Shown here: piece by piece, positions 44,396 through 52,727 of the stretch
How the letters are laid out: every line of letters begins with the position of its first letter
How positions within the stretch are numbered: position 1 is the first letter of the stretch
Origin: Thermoplasmata archaeon
Lineage (GTDB): Archaea; Thermoplasmatota; Thermoplasmata; GCA-020350865
Length of the DNA stretch: 64,000 bases
NCBI GenBank assembly: GCA_020348445.1
Contig: CP070751.1
Coordinates: 3,434,248-3,498,247, forward strand
Reading direction: 5' to 3'
The notes under the pieces: model-generated
The model's database searches: none
Told to the model about the DNA's origin: nothing
Seen by the model: only the letters and a program-made list of their open reading frames with translations
Made by a program: the position numbers and the translations under genes

Positions 44396-45304
44396 TTAAA
44401 ACCTATACCCAACATCGCTTACCAAAGCAGCCCAAGAGCCTTTTTTCTGTGCAGTAAGAGATGCAAAATACGTACCCATTCCAGCCGCTTTTTTGGCATC
44501 TTTTGAAATCAGATAATCTCCTAAAAAGCCTCCAATATAAGAATCCCCACAACCTGTGGTATCCACAACTGTAACTTCATTTGCATTCATGTAATGCATA
44601 TTTCTACCATCGTAAACCAAGGAACCTTTGCTGCCCAGTGTGATTACTGCCAAATCCACACCTTCTGAATGGAATATCGAAGCCATATCCTCTGGTTTAT
44701 CTAGACCCGTTAAGGTTCCGGCCTCTTTCTCATTGGCAAATACGAGGTCCAAGTACTGCCAATTGAGCTTGGCAAAAAAATCCTCCTTCTTGTAATCATC
44801 GATAAAATACTCGGATAGGTTGAGGGATAGGATATCACTGTGTCCTTTCAACCTCTGTACCAATTCCATTTGTTCTTGCGGCTTTATAGGGCAAATGTGT
44901 ATGCCTTCTGCTCTCGGCAGGATTTTAATGGCTAAATTCGAAGATACAGCATCGCTGCACTCAATAAGCTCTTTGTTTCCTTTTTCATCGTATATGATCT
45001 TGACCTTTAAGCTCTCATCCTTATCTGATATTTCCACCTTTGAGATATCGATGCCCAGATTCTCGAGTACAGAGAGCCATTCTGATGAAAAATCCTTCCC
45101 CACTTTGGAATAAATCGAAGTCACAACTCCCGTCTGAACCGAAGCAGTCGCCACAGCGGCTGCAGAACCTCCGGGTAGAGAACGAACCCCAAGGATCGGA
45201 TGTACAATCTCGTCTATTGCTAGATGACCTATTATTCCTAAAGAAGGCTTTGTTTCACTGGGTAACTCGGCTCTCATTAACGGATTAGGAGGTAATTGAT
45301 GCAT
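44396..45304 (-). CDS. PfkB-family carbohydrate kinase
   Basis: The 302-residue protein has the ribokinase fold: N-terminal LGIIGHLAIDEI, substrate loop LPGGSAAAVATASVQTG, and the PfkB signature VDTTGCGDSYIGGF with the catalytic Asp. ATP-binding residues precede it (ITLGSKGSLVYDG). The sugar or nucleoside acceptor cannot be named. It is divergent from a TIM-barrel sugar-isomerase-like gene, which suggests a shared carbohydrate pathway (inference). Confidence 0.88.
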   Translation of the reverse strand: MHQLPPNPLMRAELPSETKPSLGIIGHLAIDEIVHPILGVRSLPGGSAAAVATASVQTGVVTSIYSKVGKDFSSEWLSVLENLGIDISKVEISDKDESLKVKIIYDEKGNKELIECSDAVSSNLAIKILPRAEGIHICPIKPQEQMELVQRLKGHSDILSLNLSEYFIDDYKKEDFFAKLNWQYLDLVFANEKEAGTLTGLDKPEDMASIFHSEGVDLAVITLGSKGSLVYDGRNMHYMNANEVTVVDTTGCGDSYIGGFLGDYLISKDAKKAAGMGTYFASLTAQKKGSWAALVSDVGYRF

Positions 45305-45422
45305 ATTATCACTCTGGCAATGCTATTGTATCTATTAAGGATTATGCTTTTTACCTCGAAAGTTATTTTACTGGTCAAACCTTTGCAGTAAAGTTGTAAT
45401 ATATCACTTACAGGGTTTTTCA

Positions 45423-46220
45423 ATGAGGCTCGGAGTCAAGGCAAGATTCACAGACGCTGAATCAATGGCAAGATTGGGTACAGATTTGATTGAGGTTTTT
45501 GTCGGTGAGAGGGATCTTTCTCAATATGAAAAGGAGATGGTAAAGACCTTTTGTGGAATTTCTGCGAAATTAAAAATAGAATATGTGATACACAATCAAG
45601 AGTACTTTACTGATGATAAAAACTATCATCTTGTGGATTTGGCCTCGCAAGATGAGAACTTAAGGAAACAGGCCATTAAAATAGTCAAAAAGACCCTGGG
45701 TTTTGCAGAAAAAATCTATGCCTCATACGTCATTATTCATCCAGGTGGGATATCACCTGAAGTTGAGGATAAGCAAAAGCTCTTAAACACACTAGAAAAG
45801 TCACTTGTAGAGATCGGGGATAAAAGATTAATTTTGGAGAACATGCCTTGGTTCTATATCATGCGCAATGGCGAGATCTGGAGAAGCAACATCTGTGTAG
45901 AACCTGAGGATTTTTTTAATTTCTCGGATCTAGTCGGTGGTGTGACATTTGATATATGCCATGCTTACCTCTCCACAAAAGAAGGAGGAAACCATCATAT
46001 TCATAATATGAAACAAAACCTAAAAGATATGATACGTCATGTTCATATCGCCGATGCAAAACCTCCACATAACGAAGGAATACAGATAGGAGAGGGAAAT
46101 ATCGATTTCACCATGCTTGCTGATTTTAAAGTGGGAGTAGTACCAGAGATAATAGGCGGTCACGAAAATGACGGAGAGGGGTTTAAAATAGCTATTGCCA
46201 GGTTAAGTAACTATCAGTAA
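45423..46220 (+). CDS. Xylose isomerase-like TIM-barrel / AP endonuclease family 2 protein
   Basis: This 265-residue protein has a TIM-barrel with typical metal-site segments: VIHNQEYF, VIIHPGG (His), LILENMPW (Glu), FDICHAYL (Asp/His), HVHIADAKPP and VVPEII (Glu). These match the AP endonuclease 2 / sugar phosphate isomerase-epimerase superfamily (Pfam AP_endonuc_2). Divergence from a PfkB kinase favours sugar isomerisation over DNA repair, but this is inference. Confidence 0.83.
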   Translation: MRLGVKARFTDAESMARLGTDLIEVFVGERDLSQYEKEMVKTFCGISAKLKIEYVIHNQEYFTDDKNYHLVDLASQDENLRKQAIKIVKKTLGFAEKIYASYVIIHPGGISPEVEDKQKLLNTLEKSLVEIGDKRLILENMPWFYIMRNGEIWRSNICVEPEDFFNFSDLVGGVTFDICHAYLSTKEGGNHHIHNMKQNLKDMIRHVHIADAKPPHNEGIQIGEGNIDFTMLADFKVGVVPEIIGGHENDGEGFKIAIARLSNYQ

Positions 46221-46351
46221 CTGGGTTGATTGCAGAATCACTTTGAACCCTGCCTTGCCTGCTGCCCTCGGCAACTTGATCAAATAGCATCCTTTGGAAT
46301 GGGTGCCTCGCCAAATTACAGTGTGGATGCTGAGTTCTTCGTGTAATTTCT

Positions 46352-46675
46352 TTAACCGAAGAGTGCACCGAGACCTGCTGCAGCGTCCTCTTCTGATGCT
46401 TCTTCTTTTTCCTTCTTCTCTTCCTTCTTTTCGCCTTTCTTCTCCTCTTTTGCTGGGGGCTCTCCAGTTGCGGGTGCAGGAGCTGCGACAGCTGCAATCT
46501 GGGCGGGTGTGGCCATGGCCTCTTCTATGTTCACTCCCTCTAATGAGGCTGTTAAAGCCTTTACCCTGGCTTCGTCAGGTTTCACACCTGCTGCTTGCAG
46601 TACCTTTGATATTCCCTGCTCCGTTATTTCCTTTCCAGCAGCGTGGAGCAACATGGCGCTGTATATATATTCCAT
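46352..46675 (-). CDS. rpl12: Ribosomal protein P1 (L12)
   Basis: The 107-residue archaeal stalk protein starts [17 protein letters not shown], has the helical dimerisation domain, an Ala/Pro-rich hinge, a Lys/Glu-rich stretch, and the conserved factor-binding end GLGALFG. It recruits translation GTPases such as aIF5B and EF2. The ATG at 46675 follows GGAGGAGAG, so the 12 upstream codons of the frame are excluded. It is the last gene of the L1-L10-L12 operon. Confidence 0.96.
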   Translation of the reverse strand: MEYIYSAMLLHAAGKEITEQGISKVLQAAGVKPDEARVKALTASLEGVNIEEAMATPAQIAAVAAPAPATGEPPAKEEKKGEKKEEKKEKEEASEEDAAAGLGALFG

Positions 46676-46710
46676 CTTTCTCTCCTCCGTTTTATTAATC
46701 CTTAATATCA

Positions 46711-47637
46711 TTATTCAGATTGGGGGCTTTCTTCCCCCTTCTCCTTTGGTTTTTCTTGTTTCTTATCCTTCTTTTCTTTTCCACCCATGACCTCTGGTAC
46801 ATGGGATGCCAGCGATAAAGCCTGCATTTGAGCCTTTGAAAGCAACATTCCCATGGAATCAAGTGTGGGTATCTCGGCGTTAAATGTCAAGTTGAGCGCG
46901 TTTTGATGCGCATTTCGCAACATGAGGTGAATGTTCTGGGAAGTTGGATAACAGATGAACATGGATAAATTGAAAGCAGAGGAAGAGGCAATTTTCATGT
47001 TTCTGATGTAGCTTTGAACATCCACATCAAGAACATCCCTTAAAAAGACGGTATCAGCTTCAAATCCCGCCATGAGATTCAGACCCACGGTCATTGGATA
47101 TATCTCCAGTCTCGTGAGCATTTTGGCCACGTCCCTTGGAATGCGCTCACCCTTTTTTACCAAGGTCTTGTCCTTCTTTATGACGACCTTCCCCCTTTCG
47201 ATAGCCGCAGGGAAACCAGCCTTCTGCAGCTCCCCTACAATTGGGCCGGGTTTAAAGGGTGTGTCCCCCTCCTTTATCTCGATGTCGTCGGGAGCAACCT
47301 CACCCCCTTTTGCAGGGGCCTTTATCATAGTGGCTTCCATGGCCCGAAACAACCTGAAGGCATTGATTTCGGATGCTAAAAGACCTCTTTGACCATCCAG
47401 AGAATCCATGAGTTTTTCGATGTTCTTCTTCTGCTCAGATGCCCTGTTCAATGCTATTCGAAGCAATGTGTTCTTCGTGACCACGAACTTGCTCCCAGAA
47501 GGAAGATTCTTCCTTATCTGCTGAAGCTGGGATGCAGGAATACCTTCGATGTCAACTATACCTATAACAGGATTTTCCAGGAGCATCTGGGTGAGTGCCT
47601 CGACCTTGCTCTTTTTGTATTTTGCCACATGTGTCAT
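46711..47637 (-). CDS. rpl10: Ribosomal protein P0 (L10)
   Basis: The 308-residue product is the archaeal stalk base. The N-terminal L10 domain ([20 protein letters not shown], then [13 protein letters not shown]) binds 23S rRNA and L11. The P0-specific insertion and the C-terminal helical spine bind P1 dimers. The tail is Lys/Glu-rich and ends EESPQSE; the GLGALFG-like factor-binding end seen in many P0 proteins is absent. GGGGGTG precedes the ATG. It lies 12 bases after L1. Confidence 0.95.
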   Translation of the reverse strand: MTHVAKYKKSKVEALTQMLLENPVIGIVDIEGIPASQLQQIRKNLPSGSKFVVTKNTLLRIALNRASEQKKNIEKLMDSLDGQRGLLASEINAFRLFRAMEATMIKAPAKGGEVAPDDIEIKEGDTPFKPGPIVGELQKAGFPAAIERGKVVIKKDKTLVKKGERIPRDVAKMLTRLEIYPMTVGLNLMAGFEADTVFLRDVLDVDVQSYIRNMKIASSSAFNLSMFICYPTSQNIHLMLRNAHQNALNLTFNAEIPTLDSMGMLLSKAQMQALSLASHVPEVMGGKEKKDKKQEKPKEKGEESPQSE

Positions 47638-47649
47638 ATTCTACACCCC

Positions 47650-48294
47650 CTACATCAGCCTAACAGATTTTCCCATAGTGGTTTTAATGTACACCGAGGC
47701 AATGTTCATTTTTCCCCTCTCCAGTTTTCCAATGAGCCTTTTTATGATCTCATCAACATTCTCAGCCAAATCCTCGATGCTCATTTCTTTAGTTCCCACA
47801 GGTGCATGAAATGTTCTTCTATCCTTAGAGCGAATTCTAACAGTTCTTCTGAGATTATTTATGAGCGGTGCTGGATCGGCAGAAGGTGGTATGGGCTTTG
47901 GCATCTTGCCCCTGGGACCCAAAACGACCCCGAGCTTCTTACCTATGACTGGCATAAGAGGTGCCTCAGCCACAAAGAAAACGTGGTCATTTGCCAGTTT
48001 CTTTGCCTGCTTTTTGTCATCAGCTAAATCATCCAGTTCTTCTGGTGTGATTACCAAATCCGCGACCTTTTTTGCCTTGATTGCCAGCTCGCCGCTACCA
48101 AAAACCGCTATCTTAATTGGCTTTCCCCTACCATTGGGCAGTAAAACCTCGTCATCGACTCTATTTTTAGGAATAGACAAATCGATATCTTTTAAGTTTA
48201 TAGCCAAATCCACACTTTCTGAAAATTTACGTGCCTTTGAGGTTTCAATGGCGTCTTTTACAGCCTTGAGGGTTTTTTTCTCAGCCAAATGCAT
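47650..48294 (-). CDS. rpl1: Ribosomal protein L1
   Basis: The 214-residue protein has the L1 two-domain pattern, with VVLGPRGKMPKPIPP and the C-terminal NIASVYIKTTMGKSVRLM. L1 lines the exit of deacylated tRNA on the ribosome and, in archaea and bacteria, represses its own operon by binding mRNA that mimics its rRNA site. A matching stem-loop lies directly before the ribosome binding site here (48301-48336). In most archaea the L11 gene precedes L1; it does not here. Confidence 0.96.
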   Translation of the reverse strand: MHLAEKKTLKAVKDAIETSKARKFSESVDLAINLKDIDLSIPKNRVDDEVLLPNGRGKPIKIAVFGSGELAIKAKKVADLVITPEELDDLADDKKQAKKLANDHVFFVAEAPLMPVIGKKLGVVLGPRGKMPKPIPPSADPAPLINNLRRTVRIRSKDRRTFHAPVGTKEMSIEDLAENVDEIIKRLIGKLERGKMNIASVYIKTTMGKSVRLM

Positions 48295-48300
48295 TCCCCC

Positions 48301-48336
48301 TGTAGTTTTGCGAGAACAGCCGGGTTCTCTCCTACA
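48301..48336 (-). promoter_or_regulatory. Candidate L1 autoregulatory stem-loop in the rpl1 leader
   Basis: Read on the coding strand, TGTAG pairs with CTACA, and inside it GAGAAC pairs with GTTCTC around a 6-base loop. The two stems are separated by an asymmetric internal loop of GA opposite GCAAAA. Two short helices with an asymmetric loop are the form of the known L1 site on 23S rRNA and L1 mRNAs. It ends directly before GGGGGA and the ATG, so L1 binding would block ribosome access. The identity is inferred from shape and position. Confidence 0.6.
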
Positions 48337-48405
48337 TGCGAGTTCTTTCTTTTTGCGGGTTTACCCTAATAATTCCCCTTGTTTATAAGGCTTTGCATTA
48401 TCGAT

Positions 48406-48807
48406 CTAGTCCCATATTGTCCTTATGGTTTTATTTTTCCCTACCTCTTCATCATTGGTGATAACCTGGGCGTCTTTACTTTTTGCTATAGCACAGATCA
48501 TCCTGTCATGAAGCTCGGGTATGTCCAAAGCTAAAAATTCCTCCCAAGCCGTATAATCCATACCAACAATATCAATATATTTTGAACTGTCCATTGAAAT
48601 TAAAACTTCCATTATCAAGCTCTTTGGATTCGAGGTTTTCAATCTACCTTTTAAGGAAATATAGATAAATTCACCTATTACGATTTCCGGGATTAGCAAT
48701 CTGCATTTATTTTGTTCAGCCAATTTAAATATCTTATCAGCGTTCGCTGGTAAATCATTTTGCAGATAACTTACCAATCCAATTGTATCAACCAAATATT
48801 CTCTCAT
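48406..48807 (-). CDS. vapC: PIN-domain ribonuclease toxin (VapC-like)
   Basis: The 133-residue protein starts MREYLVDTIGLVSYL with the first PIN acidic residue, has EIVIGEFIY (Glu), and LHDRMICAIAKSKDAQVITND with the last two Asp. PIN toxins cleave specific RNAs with Mg. ATG at 48807 overlaps the antitoxin stop by 4 bases (ATGA); the ATG three codons earlier is less likely. It is the downstream half of a toxin-antitoxin pair. Confidence 0.88.
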   Translation of the reverse strand: MREYLVDTIGLVSYLQNDLPANADKIFKLAEQNKCRLLIPEIVIGEFIYISLKGRLKTSNPKSLIMEVLISMDSSKYIDIVGMDYTAWEEFLALDIPELHDRMICAIAKSKDAQVITNDEEVGKNKTIRTIWD

Positions 48808-49058
48808 AACACCCATTCCTTTCTCAGAGCTCTGATATCTTTATCAAATCCTTTGACATCGATCTTACCGGCTAACATCCCCCTAAGAGGTGTTTTTTTA
48901 TGTTTTAACAGAATTCCTTCCTCTGTTGGGAGCATTATAACTTCCTCTCCTTCGAGTATATGATAACCGTCGCGAAATTCCTTTGGAAGGGTTATTTGGC
49001 CTTTTGAGCTGACAGTAGCCGAGCGAATTTTGATATGATCACCAAATAAAATATACAA
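48804..49058 (-). CDS. vapB: AbrB/SpoVT-type antitoxin (VapB-like)
   Basis: The ~84-residue product has the swapped-hairpin AbrB domain (IRSATVSSKGQITLPKEFRDG, then LEGEEVIMLPTEEGILL) and a C-terminal tail that would bind the PIN toxin. Only TTG at 49058 is a usable start in frame; GGTGATC lies inside the frame downstream with no ATG or GTG after it. A palindrome overlapping the presumed promoter lies 5-23 bases upstream (49063-49081). Confidence 0.82.
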   Translation of the reverse strand: MYILFGDHIKIRSATVSSKGQITLPKEFRDGYHILEGEEVIMLPTEEGILLKHKKTPLRGMLAGKIDVKGFDKDIRALRKEWVL

Positions 49059-49062
49059 CTGT

Positions 49063-49081
49063 TAGTAAATAAACTTTACTA
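49063..49081. promoter_or_regulatory. Palindromic operator of vapBC
   Basis: TAGTAAA and TTTACTA form a perfect 7+5+7 inverted repeat immediately upstream of vapB. Its centre on the coding strand is GTTTA, part of a TATA-like GTTTATTTA. AbrB-type antitoxins repress their own promoter through such sites, so a repressor site is likely. Confidence 0.6.
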
Positions 49082-49233
49082 TTGGTAAAGAAGATATAGA
49101 TAATATGCTTGTAATTTGGAGAATTGAATATATGGGTGGTTATACCCTAATTAATTACATATTCTGTAATATAAATAGATGTTGAAATGTACTAATTACA
49201 TGATGTTTTTAATCTGCTTAATTTGATTTATAT

Positions 49234-49620
49234 TCAATCAAACTCTTTCCAATTGATAATCACGGCCCCAATCATTATGTTGTCGCCACTTTTTGCACCC
49301 ACAATTTGAATTGTGTTTCTTCCTTGCCTTAGGATTCCTTCAGGGATAACATCCGTGACATCCTGCCATTGGTTTTCACGAGTCCTTATTATGTCCTCAC
49401 CTGGAAGGTCCTCTCCATTAATAATGATTTTATGTCCCTTGTTTTGAACATCATACACTTGTACAATAATATAGCCATTTCCCGTTGGAACTCCAGGAAT
49501 GTTGAAGGTTCTTTTAGTGGTTTGATCTCCTACGTAGACGTACCAAGGTACATCGATTTCCCCTTCTTCATCACCAATTTGTTCATTGAAAATAATTATG
49601 TCGAAGTTAGCAATTGTCAT
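49234..49620 (-). CDS. Beta-sandwich protein (DUF7383-like)
   Basis: The 128-residue protein is almost all beta strand: FDIIIFNEQIGDEEGEIDVP, YIIVQVYDVQNKGHKIIING, and a late GRNTIQIVGA with GAVIINWKEF. The strand pattern with a terminal INW looks like a galactose-binding-type sandwich, and it resembles haloarchaeal DUF7383 proteins as I remember them. No signal peptide, so it is cytosolic or exported by another route. A nearly perfect ribosome binding site (GAAGGAGGTGATA) precedes the ATG. Confidence 0.65.
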   Translation of the reverse strand: MTIANFDIIIFNEQIGDEEGEIDVPWYVYVGDQTTKRTFNIPGVPTGNGYIIVQVYDVQNKGHKIIINGEDLPGEDIIRTRENQWQDVTDVIPEGILRQGRNTIQIVGAKSGDNIMIGAVIINWKEFD

Positions 49621-49969
49621 TGTATATCACCTCCTTCTTATTGTTGATCTCATTCTTTAAAGTGGTAGGGGGCCGTCTATGAATATCTAATTTATGGGAC
49701 AAATCTTCAATAGAATTCACAATCCCCTTGTCAATCTTTCCTCGCTTATTTTCATTCTTCTCGGTTAGATGCGTTTTTCCCCTAGAAAGCGGGCTTAAAC
49801 TTAGAATCCTCCCTATAATCTTACACCCCCCAACTATATTGGTTGATACACATCATTTTATTAATATTTTACCAAGATTCATGTAAAGTCCTCTAAATAT
49901 CCGAATTGTATGGCTTTTATTAGAAGTAGACAAATATACTTATTTACCCTAAATTCATACCCAAATTTC
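49621..49969. other. Divergent intergenic region
   Basis: No gene is evident in these ~350 bases. It carries the strong ribosome binding site of the leftward gene (about 49624-49636) and a TATA-like AAATATACTTATTTA (about 49933-49948) about 22-37 bases before the rightward membrane protein. Between them the DNA is pyrimidine-rich (several CCTCC and CCCC runs) without clear repeats. Confidence 0.4.
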
Positions 49970-50557
49970 ATGGGTTTGGCAGAGAGCATCATTGATATCC
50001 TACAGGGGCTTCCCTCTTGGCTTATTATCATTTTTATTGCAATGATCCCCTTCATCGAACTTAGGGGAACCATATTGTTGTGGGCAGCCCAAGGAGGGGA
50101 TTTCTCTTTCGCCGGTTTCCCGTACCCTGAAGGTTGGATCCCAATTTATATTGTCTCAGTGATAGGTAATATGATCCCAATTCCTTTTATCTTGCTCTTT
50201 TTTCCATGGGTTGAAAAGAAGCTTAGACGATGGAAGATTTTCGACCGCTTCTTCGACTGGCTCTTTGCCAGAACCCGGAAAAGGACAGGCAAGTCCGTGG
50301 AAAAATACGAAGAGCTGGCCCTTGTACTTTTTGTTGCTATACCACTGCCCATAACCGGAGCCTGGACCGGCTCACTTGTGTCCTACCTATTCGGACTGGA
50401 TCGTGCCAAATCCATAATCTTCATTTTCATAGGTGTTTTAATTGCAGGAGCCATTATGCTTGCTTTGGTTCTCATATCCCTGTGGATTGCACTCGCGATA
50501 ATAATTGGGCTCACGATAGCTTTGATTTTACTTGGGCGAATTGAAACACGAGAATGA
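49970..50557 (+). CDS. Small multidrug-export-like membrane protein
   Basis: From ATG 49970 the product has 195 residues; a longer frame starts at 49910 but would precede the probable transcript start. The helices and the motif FIAMIPFIELRGTI with VAIPLPITGAWTGSL match the COG2426 'small multi-drug export' family, whose actual substrate is not established. A short inverted repeat (AAAGGA/TCCTTT, 50561-50580) follows the stop. Confidence 0.82.
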   Translation: MGLAESIIDILQGLPSWLIIIFIAMIPFIELRGTILLWAAQGGDFSFAGFPYPEGWIPIYIVSVIGNMIPIPFILLFFPWVEKKLRRWKIFDRFFDWLFARTRKRTGKSVEKYEELALVLFVAIPLPITGAWTGSLVSYLFGLDRAKSIIFIFIGVLIAGAIMLALVLISLWIALAIIIGLTIALILLGRIETRE

Positions 50558-50560
50558 ATA

Positions 50561-50580
50561 AAAGGATACTAGGCTCCTTT
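50561..50580. terminator. Small stem-loop between convergent genes
   Basis: AAAGGA (50561-50566) and TCCTTT (50575-50580) form a 6-bp stem with an 8-base loop right after the stop of the exporter gene, with TTTGATTTGAT after it. It is placed between convergent genes, as expected of a bidirectional terminator, but the stem is weak. Confidence 0.35.
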
Positions 50581-50619
50581 GATTTGATCTGCCCGGGTCT
50601 AGCTGATAGTAAAAAAACC

Positions 50620-51537
50620 CTATCCCAAAGTGATATCGTATTCGTTCAGAATAAGAGATATTAACTGATGAGGATTCATGGTCCCAATATCCTGGGTTGT
50701 AAGATCCTCAATCATGCTTTTTAGCTTATCTGCGTAATCTTTGGGCAATTTTTCGAACTTTTCAATTAATTTCTCTCTCAGATCATCTGGGAACTTCTTG
50801 CTCTCTATGCCTACATCCACGCCCTCTATGACGATGCCTATGCCCTTGAAAATCGAGTAAGGATGGGAGATTGTGGAGTGCCAGCTGCTTCTGGATTTGA
50901 CTATCCTCATCCTGGTGTCGACCTTTGCTATCCCCAATCCATCTAATCTCTCGATCGTCGAGGTTGTGGGGTGGGATATGTATCGAAGATGTATAACGGC
51001 ATCAGAAAGATACATTGGTATGATTGTTTCCGGACCCGAGAGATCCCCGAAGGTGCCGTGCTCCTCAAGTGTCGCAATTACAGTGCCCACCTTCTTGGTT
51101 TCGTTGAACAGGGTTGATATGAGTTCTCTTTGCTTGTACTTGTCTTGGGCAGTCCAAACAATTGGAGTTAGTGGGTCTATTGCGATCCTCGCATGAATAC
51201 CTGCCCATTCAGCCACAAATTCCGGCAACTCCTCTTTGATGAAATCAGAGAATTCCATTCCCCCTGCCTCAATAAACACAAGTTGACCATCTTCCAGGTA
51301 ATCCTTCAAATCGGCCCATCCCATCTCTGCAGCTTCTTTTAGGATCTGATCCTTTTGCTCTTCCAAAGTGATGTATATCGCCTCTTCTTCTTCCTCAAGA
51401 CCGCGGTGTAAGAATTGGGTTACAAATGTCGTTTTTCCCGTACCTGTCGCCCCAACTATTGTGGTAACAGAATTTTTGTTAATTCCATTATCGAGAAGGG
51501 GATTTAATCCGTATACACCTGTTTTAATTTTTTCCAT
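50620..51537 (-). CDS. KaiC-like RecA-superfamily ATPase
   Basis: The 305-residue protein has one KaiC domain: Walker A VGATGTGKTTFVTQFL, the two Glu of IYITLEEQ, Walker B near ARIAIDPLTPI, and the late ISHPYSIFKGIGIVIEG. A ~65-residue helical C-terminus (DLREKLIEKFEKLPKDYADK onward) is extra. Archaeal single-domain KaiC proteins take part in signalling and motility control (for example FlaH/ArlH relatives). A winged-helix regulator gene lies 135 bases upstream on the same strand, so the two probably act together. Confidence 0.9.
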   Translation of the reverse strand: MEKIKTGVYGLNPLLDNGINKNSVTTIVGATGTGKTTFVTQFLHRGLEEEEEAIYITLEEQKDQILKEAAEMGWADLKDYLEDGQLVFIEAGGMEFSDFIKEELPEFVAEWAGIHARIAIDPLTPIVWTAQDKYKQRELISTLFNETKKVGTVIATLEEHGTFGDLSGPETIIPMYLSDAVIHLRYISHPTTSTIERLDGLGIAKVDTRMRIVKSRSSWHSTISHPYSIFKGIGIVIEGVDVGIESKKFPDDLREKLIEKFEKLPKDYADKLKSMIEDLTTQDIGTMNPHQLISLILNEYDITLG

Positions 51538-51672
51538 ATCATGGGCCTTCCTGTTTTGTATCTGGATTTTTTATCATTAATTGTCTGGGCTTTTAAGAAT
51601 GGATTAATGGGTTATATAAATTTTGGAAATATCTACGTTTTTTGATTTTGACATCTGGCATCAATTCAAAAC

Positions 51673-52407
51673 TTATGTTATATTCCCACCTTTTGGATGG
51701 GGTAAAAACCTGGGAACCAGATTCAAATTCACCTTCAATATCATCTTTTCCTTGCCTGATTCTATTTGGATTACGAGCACATCACCACGACTCCGTATGA
51801 TCTCTGGTTTTGTACCATCCCTTTTTAATGCCCTTAAAAGGGTCTTTTTGAAGTGGTTCCTCCTCTTCCTGTCAGAGCGCAGAACCTTGTCCAGGTTTTC
51901 ACTAATGTAGTAGTGCTTGTATTTTCCATCTCTTATGCAGTTGATAATCGCGTATTCAGTTAATTTGGAGGTGTACCACCCGCATTCCTGCTGGTACATC
52001 CCCAGCTTTTTGCAGAGCTTCTTTTGTGTGATACCGGGATTTGCGGCAATTGTGTCACAAATGAACCTTGCCTTATCACCGCTTAATAGCGCCAGGACCT
52101 CGATATCCTCTGACTCGATCATCTCCGCGGGGTAGTAAATCCTGTTTTTACCCACTTTTTTTGTGGTAACTAGGCCTTTCTCCGTCATTTTCTTAAGATG
52201 CCAGTCTACAGTGGGGACTGCAAGGTCCAAAGTCCTTGCTATGACCCTCAATTTACTGCATGGATTCTTGCACAGATACTGGAATATCACCAGTCTAGTG
52301 GGATTTAAAAGCAGCGATTCCTCACCCTTTTTGCTCTTCTCTACCTCACCCACGGCCCTTTCCTGTGCTATCGCCCTCTTTAAAGCATCGCCGATCTTCT
52401 CTGGCAT
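51673..52407 (-). CDS. Transcriptional regulator with two winged-helix domains
   Basis: The 244-residue protein has one winged helix at about residues 33-100 (NPTRLVIFQYLCKNPCSKLR, WHLKKMTEKGLVTTKKVGKN) and a second at about 107-175 (GITQKKLCKKLGMYQQECGWYTSKL). The C-terminal part is a basic stretch (RSDRKRRNHFKKT) and a small beta domain. Tandem winged-helix regulators of this sort are common in euryarchaea. It is divergent from copy B of the 99-nt element and adjacent to the KaiC gene. Confidence 0.85.
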   Translation of the reverse strand: MPEKIGDALKRAIAQERAVGEVEKSKKGEESLLLNPTRLVIFQYLCKNPCSKLRVIARTLDLAVPTVDWHLKKMTEKGLVTTKKVGKNRIYYPAEMIESEDIEVLALLSGDKARFICDTIAANPGITQKKLCKKLGMYQQECGWYTSKLTEYAIINCIRDGKYKHYYISENLDKVLRSDRKRRNHFKKTLLRALKRDGTKPEIIRSRGDVLVIQIESGKEKMILKVNLNLVPRFLPHPKGGNIT

Positions 52408-52548
52408 GGACTTTTTCCTCGCAACGAGTATTGTATGGGTTGATATTTACCTTTTTTGTTTGATTTATATGAACAAATCCTTTTCATAGTTTTTTTAGTT
52501 CCTGGGTGGGTGGAGGGAGGTAGGTGGTGGGTAGATCTTTATGCGGGG

Positions 52549-52647
52549 GCCCTTAGGCTTAAGATATCAACTCTTTATCGCATAACCTAAGGGCAAAGTG
52601 GCCTATGAATTAATCATATAGGATATGGAATAGACCACGATGGAGGG
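52549..52647 (+). ncRNA. 99-nt structured element, copy B (candidate novel RNA)
   Basis: Gap-free relative of 39280-39378 with 11 substitutions. GCCCTTAGG (52549-52557) pairs with CCTAAGGGC (52586-52594). The second domain keeps GTGG/CCAC and CTAT/ATAG, and the inner hairpin CCTATGA/TCATATAGG is better paired than in copy A. Several substitutions fall in loops. It lies in the divergent region between the winged-helix gene and the phosphoesterase-lhr pair, ~80 bases before the latter. A G-rich flank is present on both sides. Confidence 0.6.
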
Positions 52648-52727
52648 GGGATGGTGGGAGGGATGAAGATGATAGATAAAAAACGATATCAAAAATATAT
52701 TATCACCCAAACCCAATTCCTTATGTC

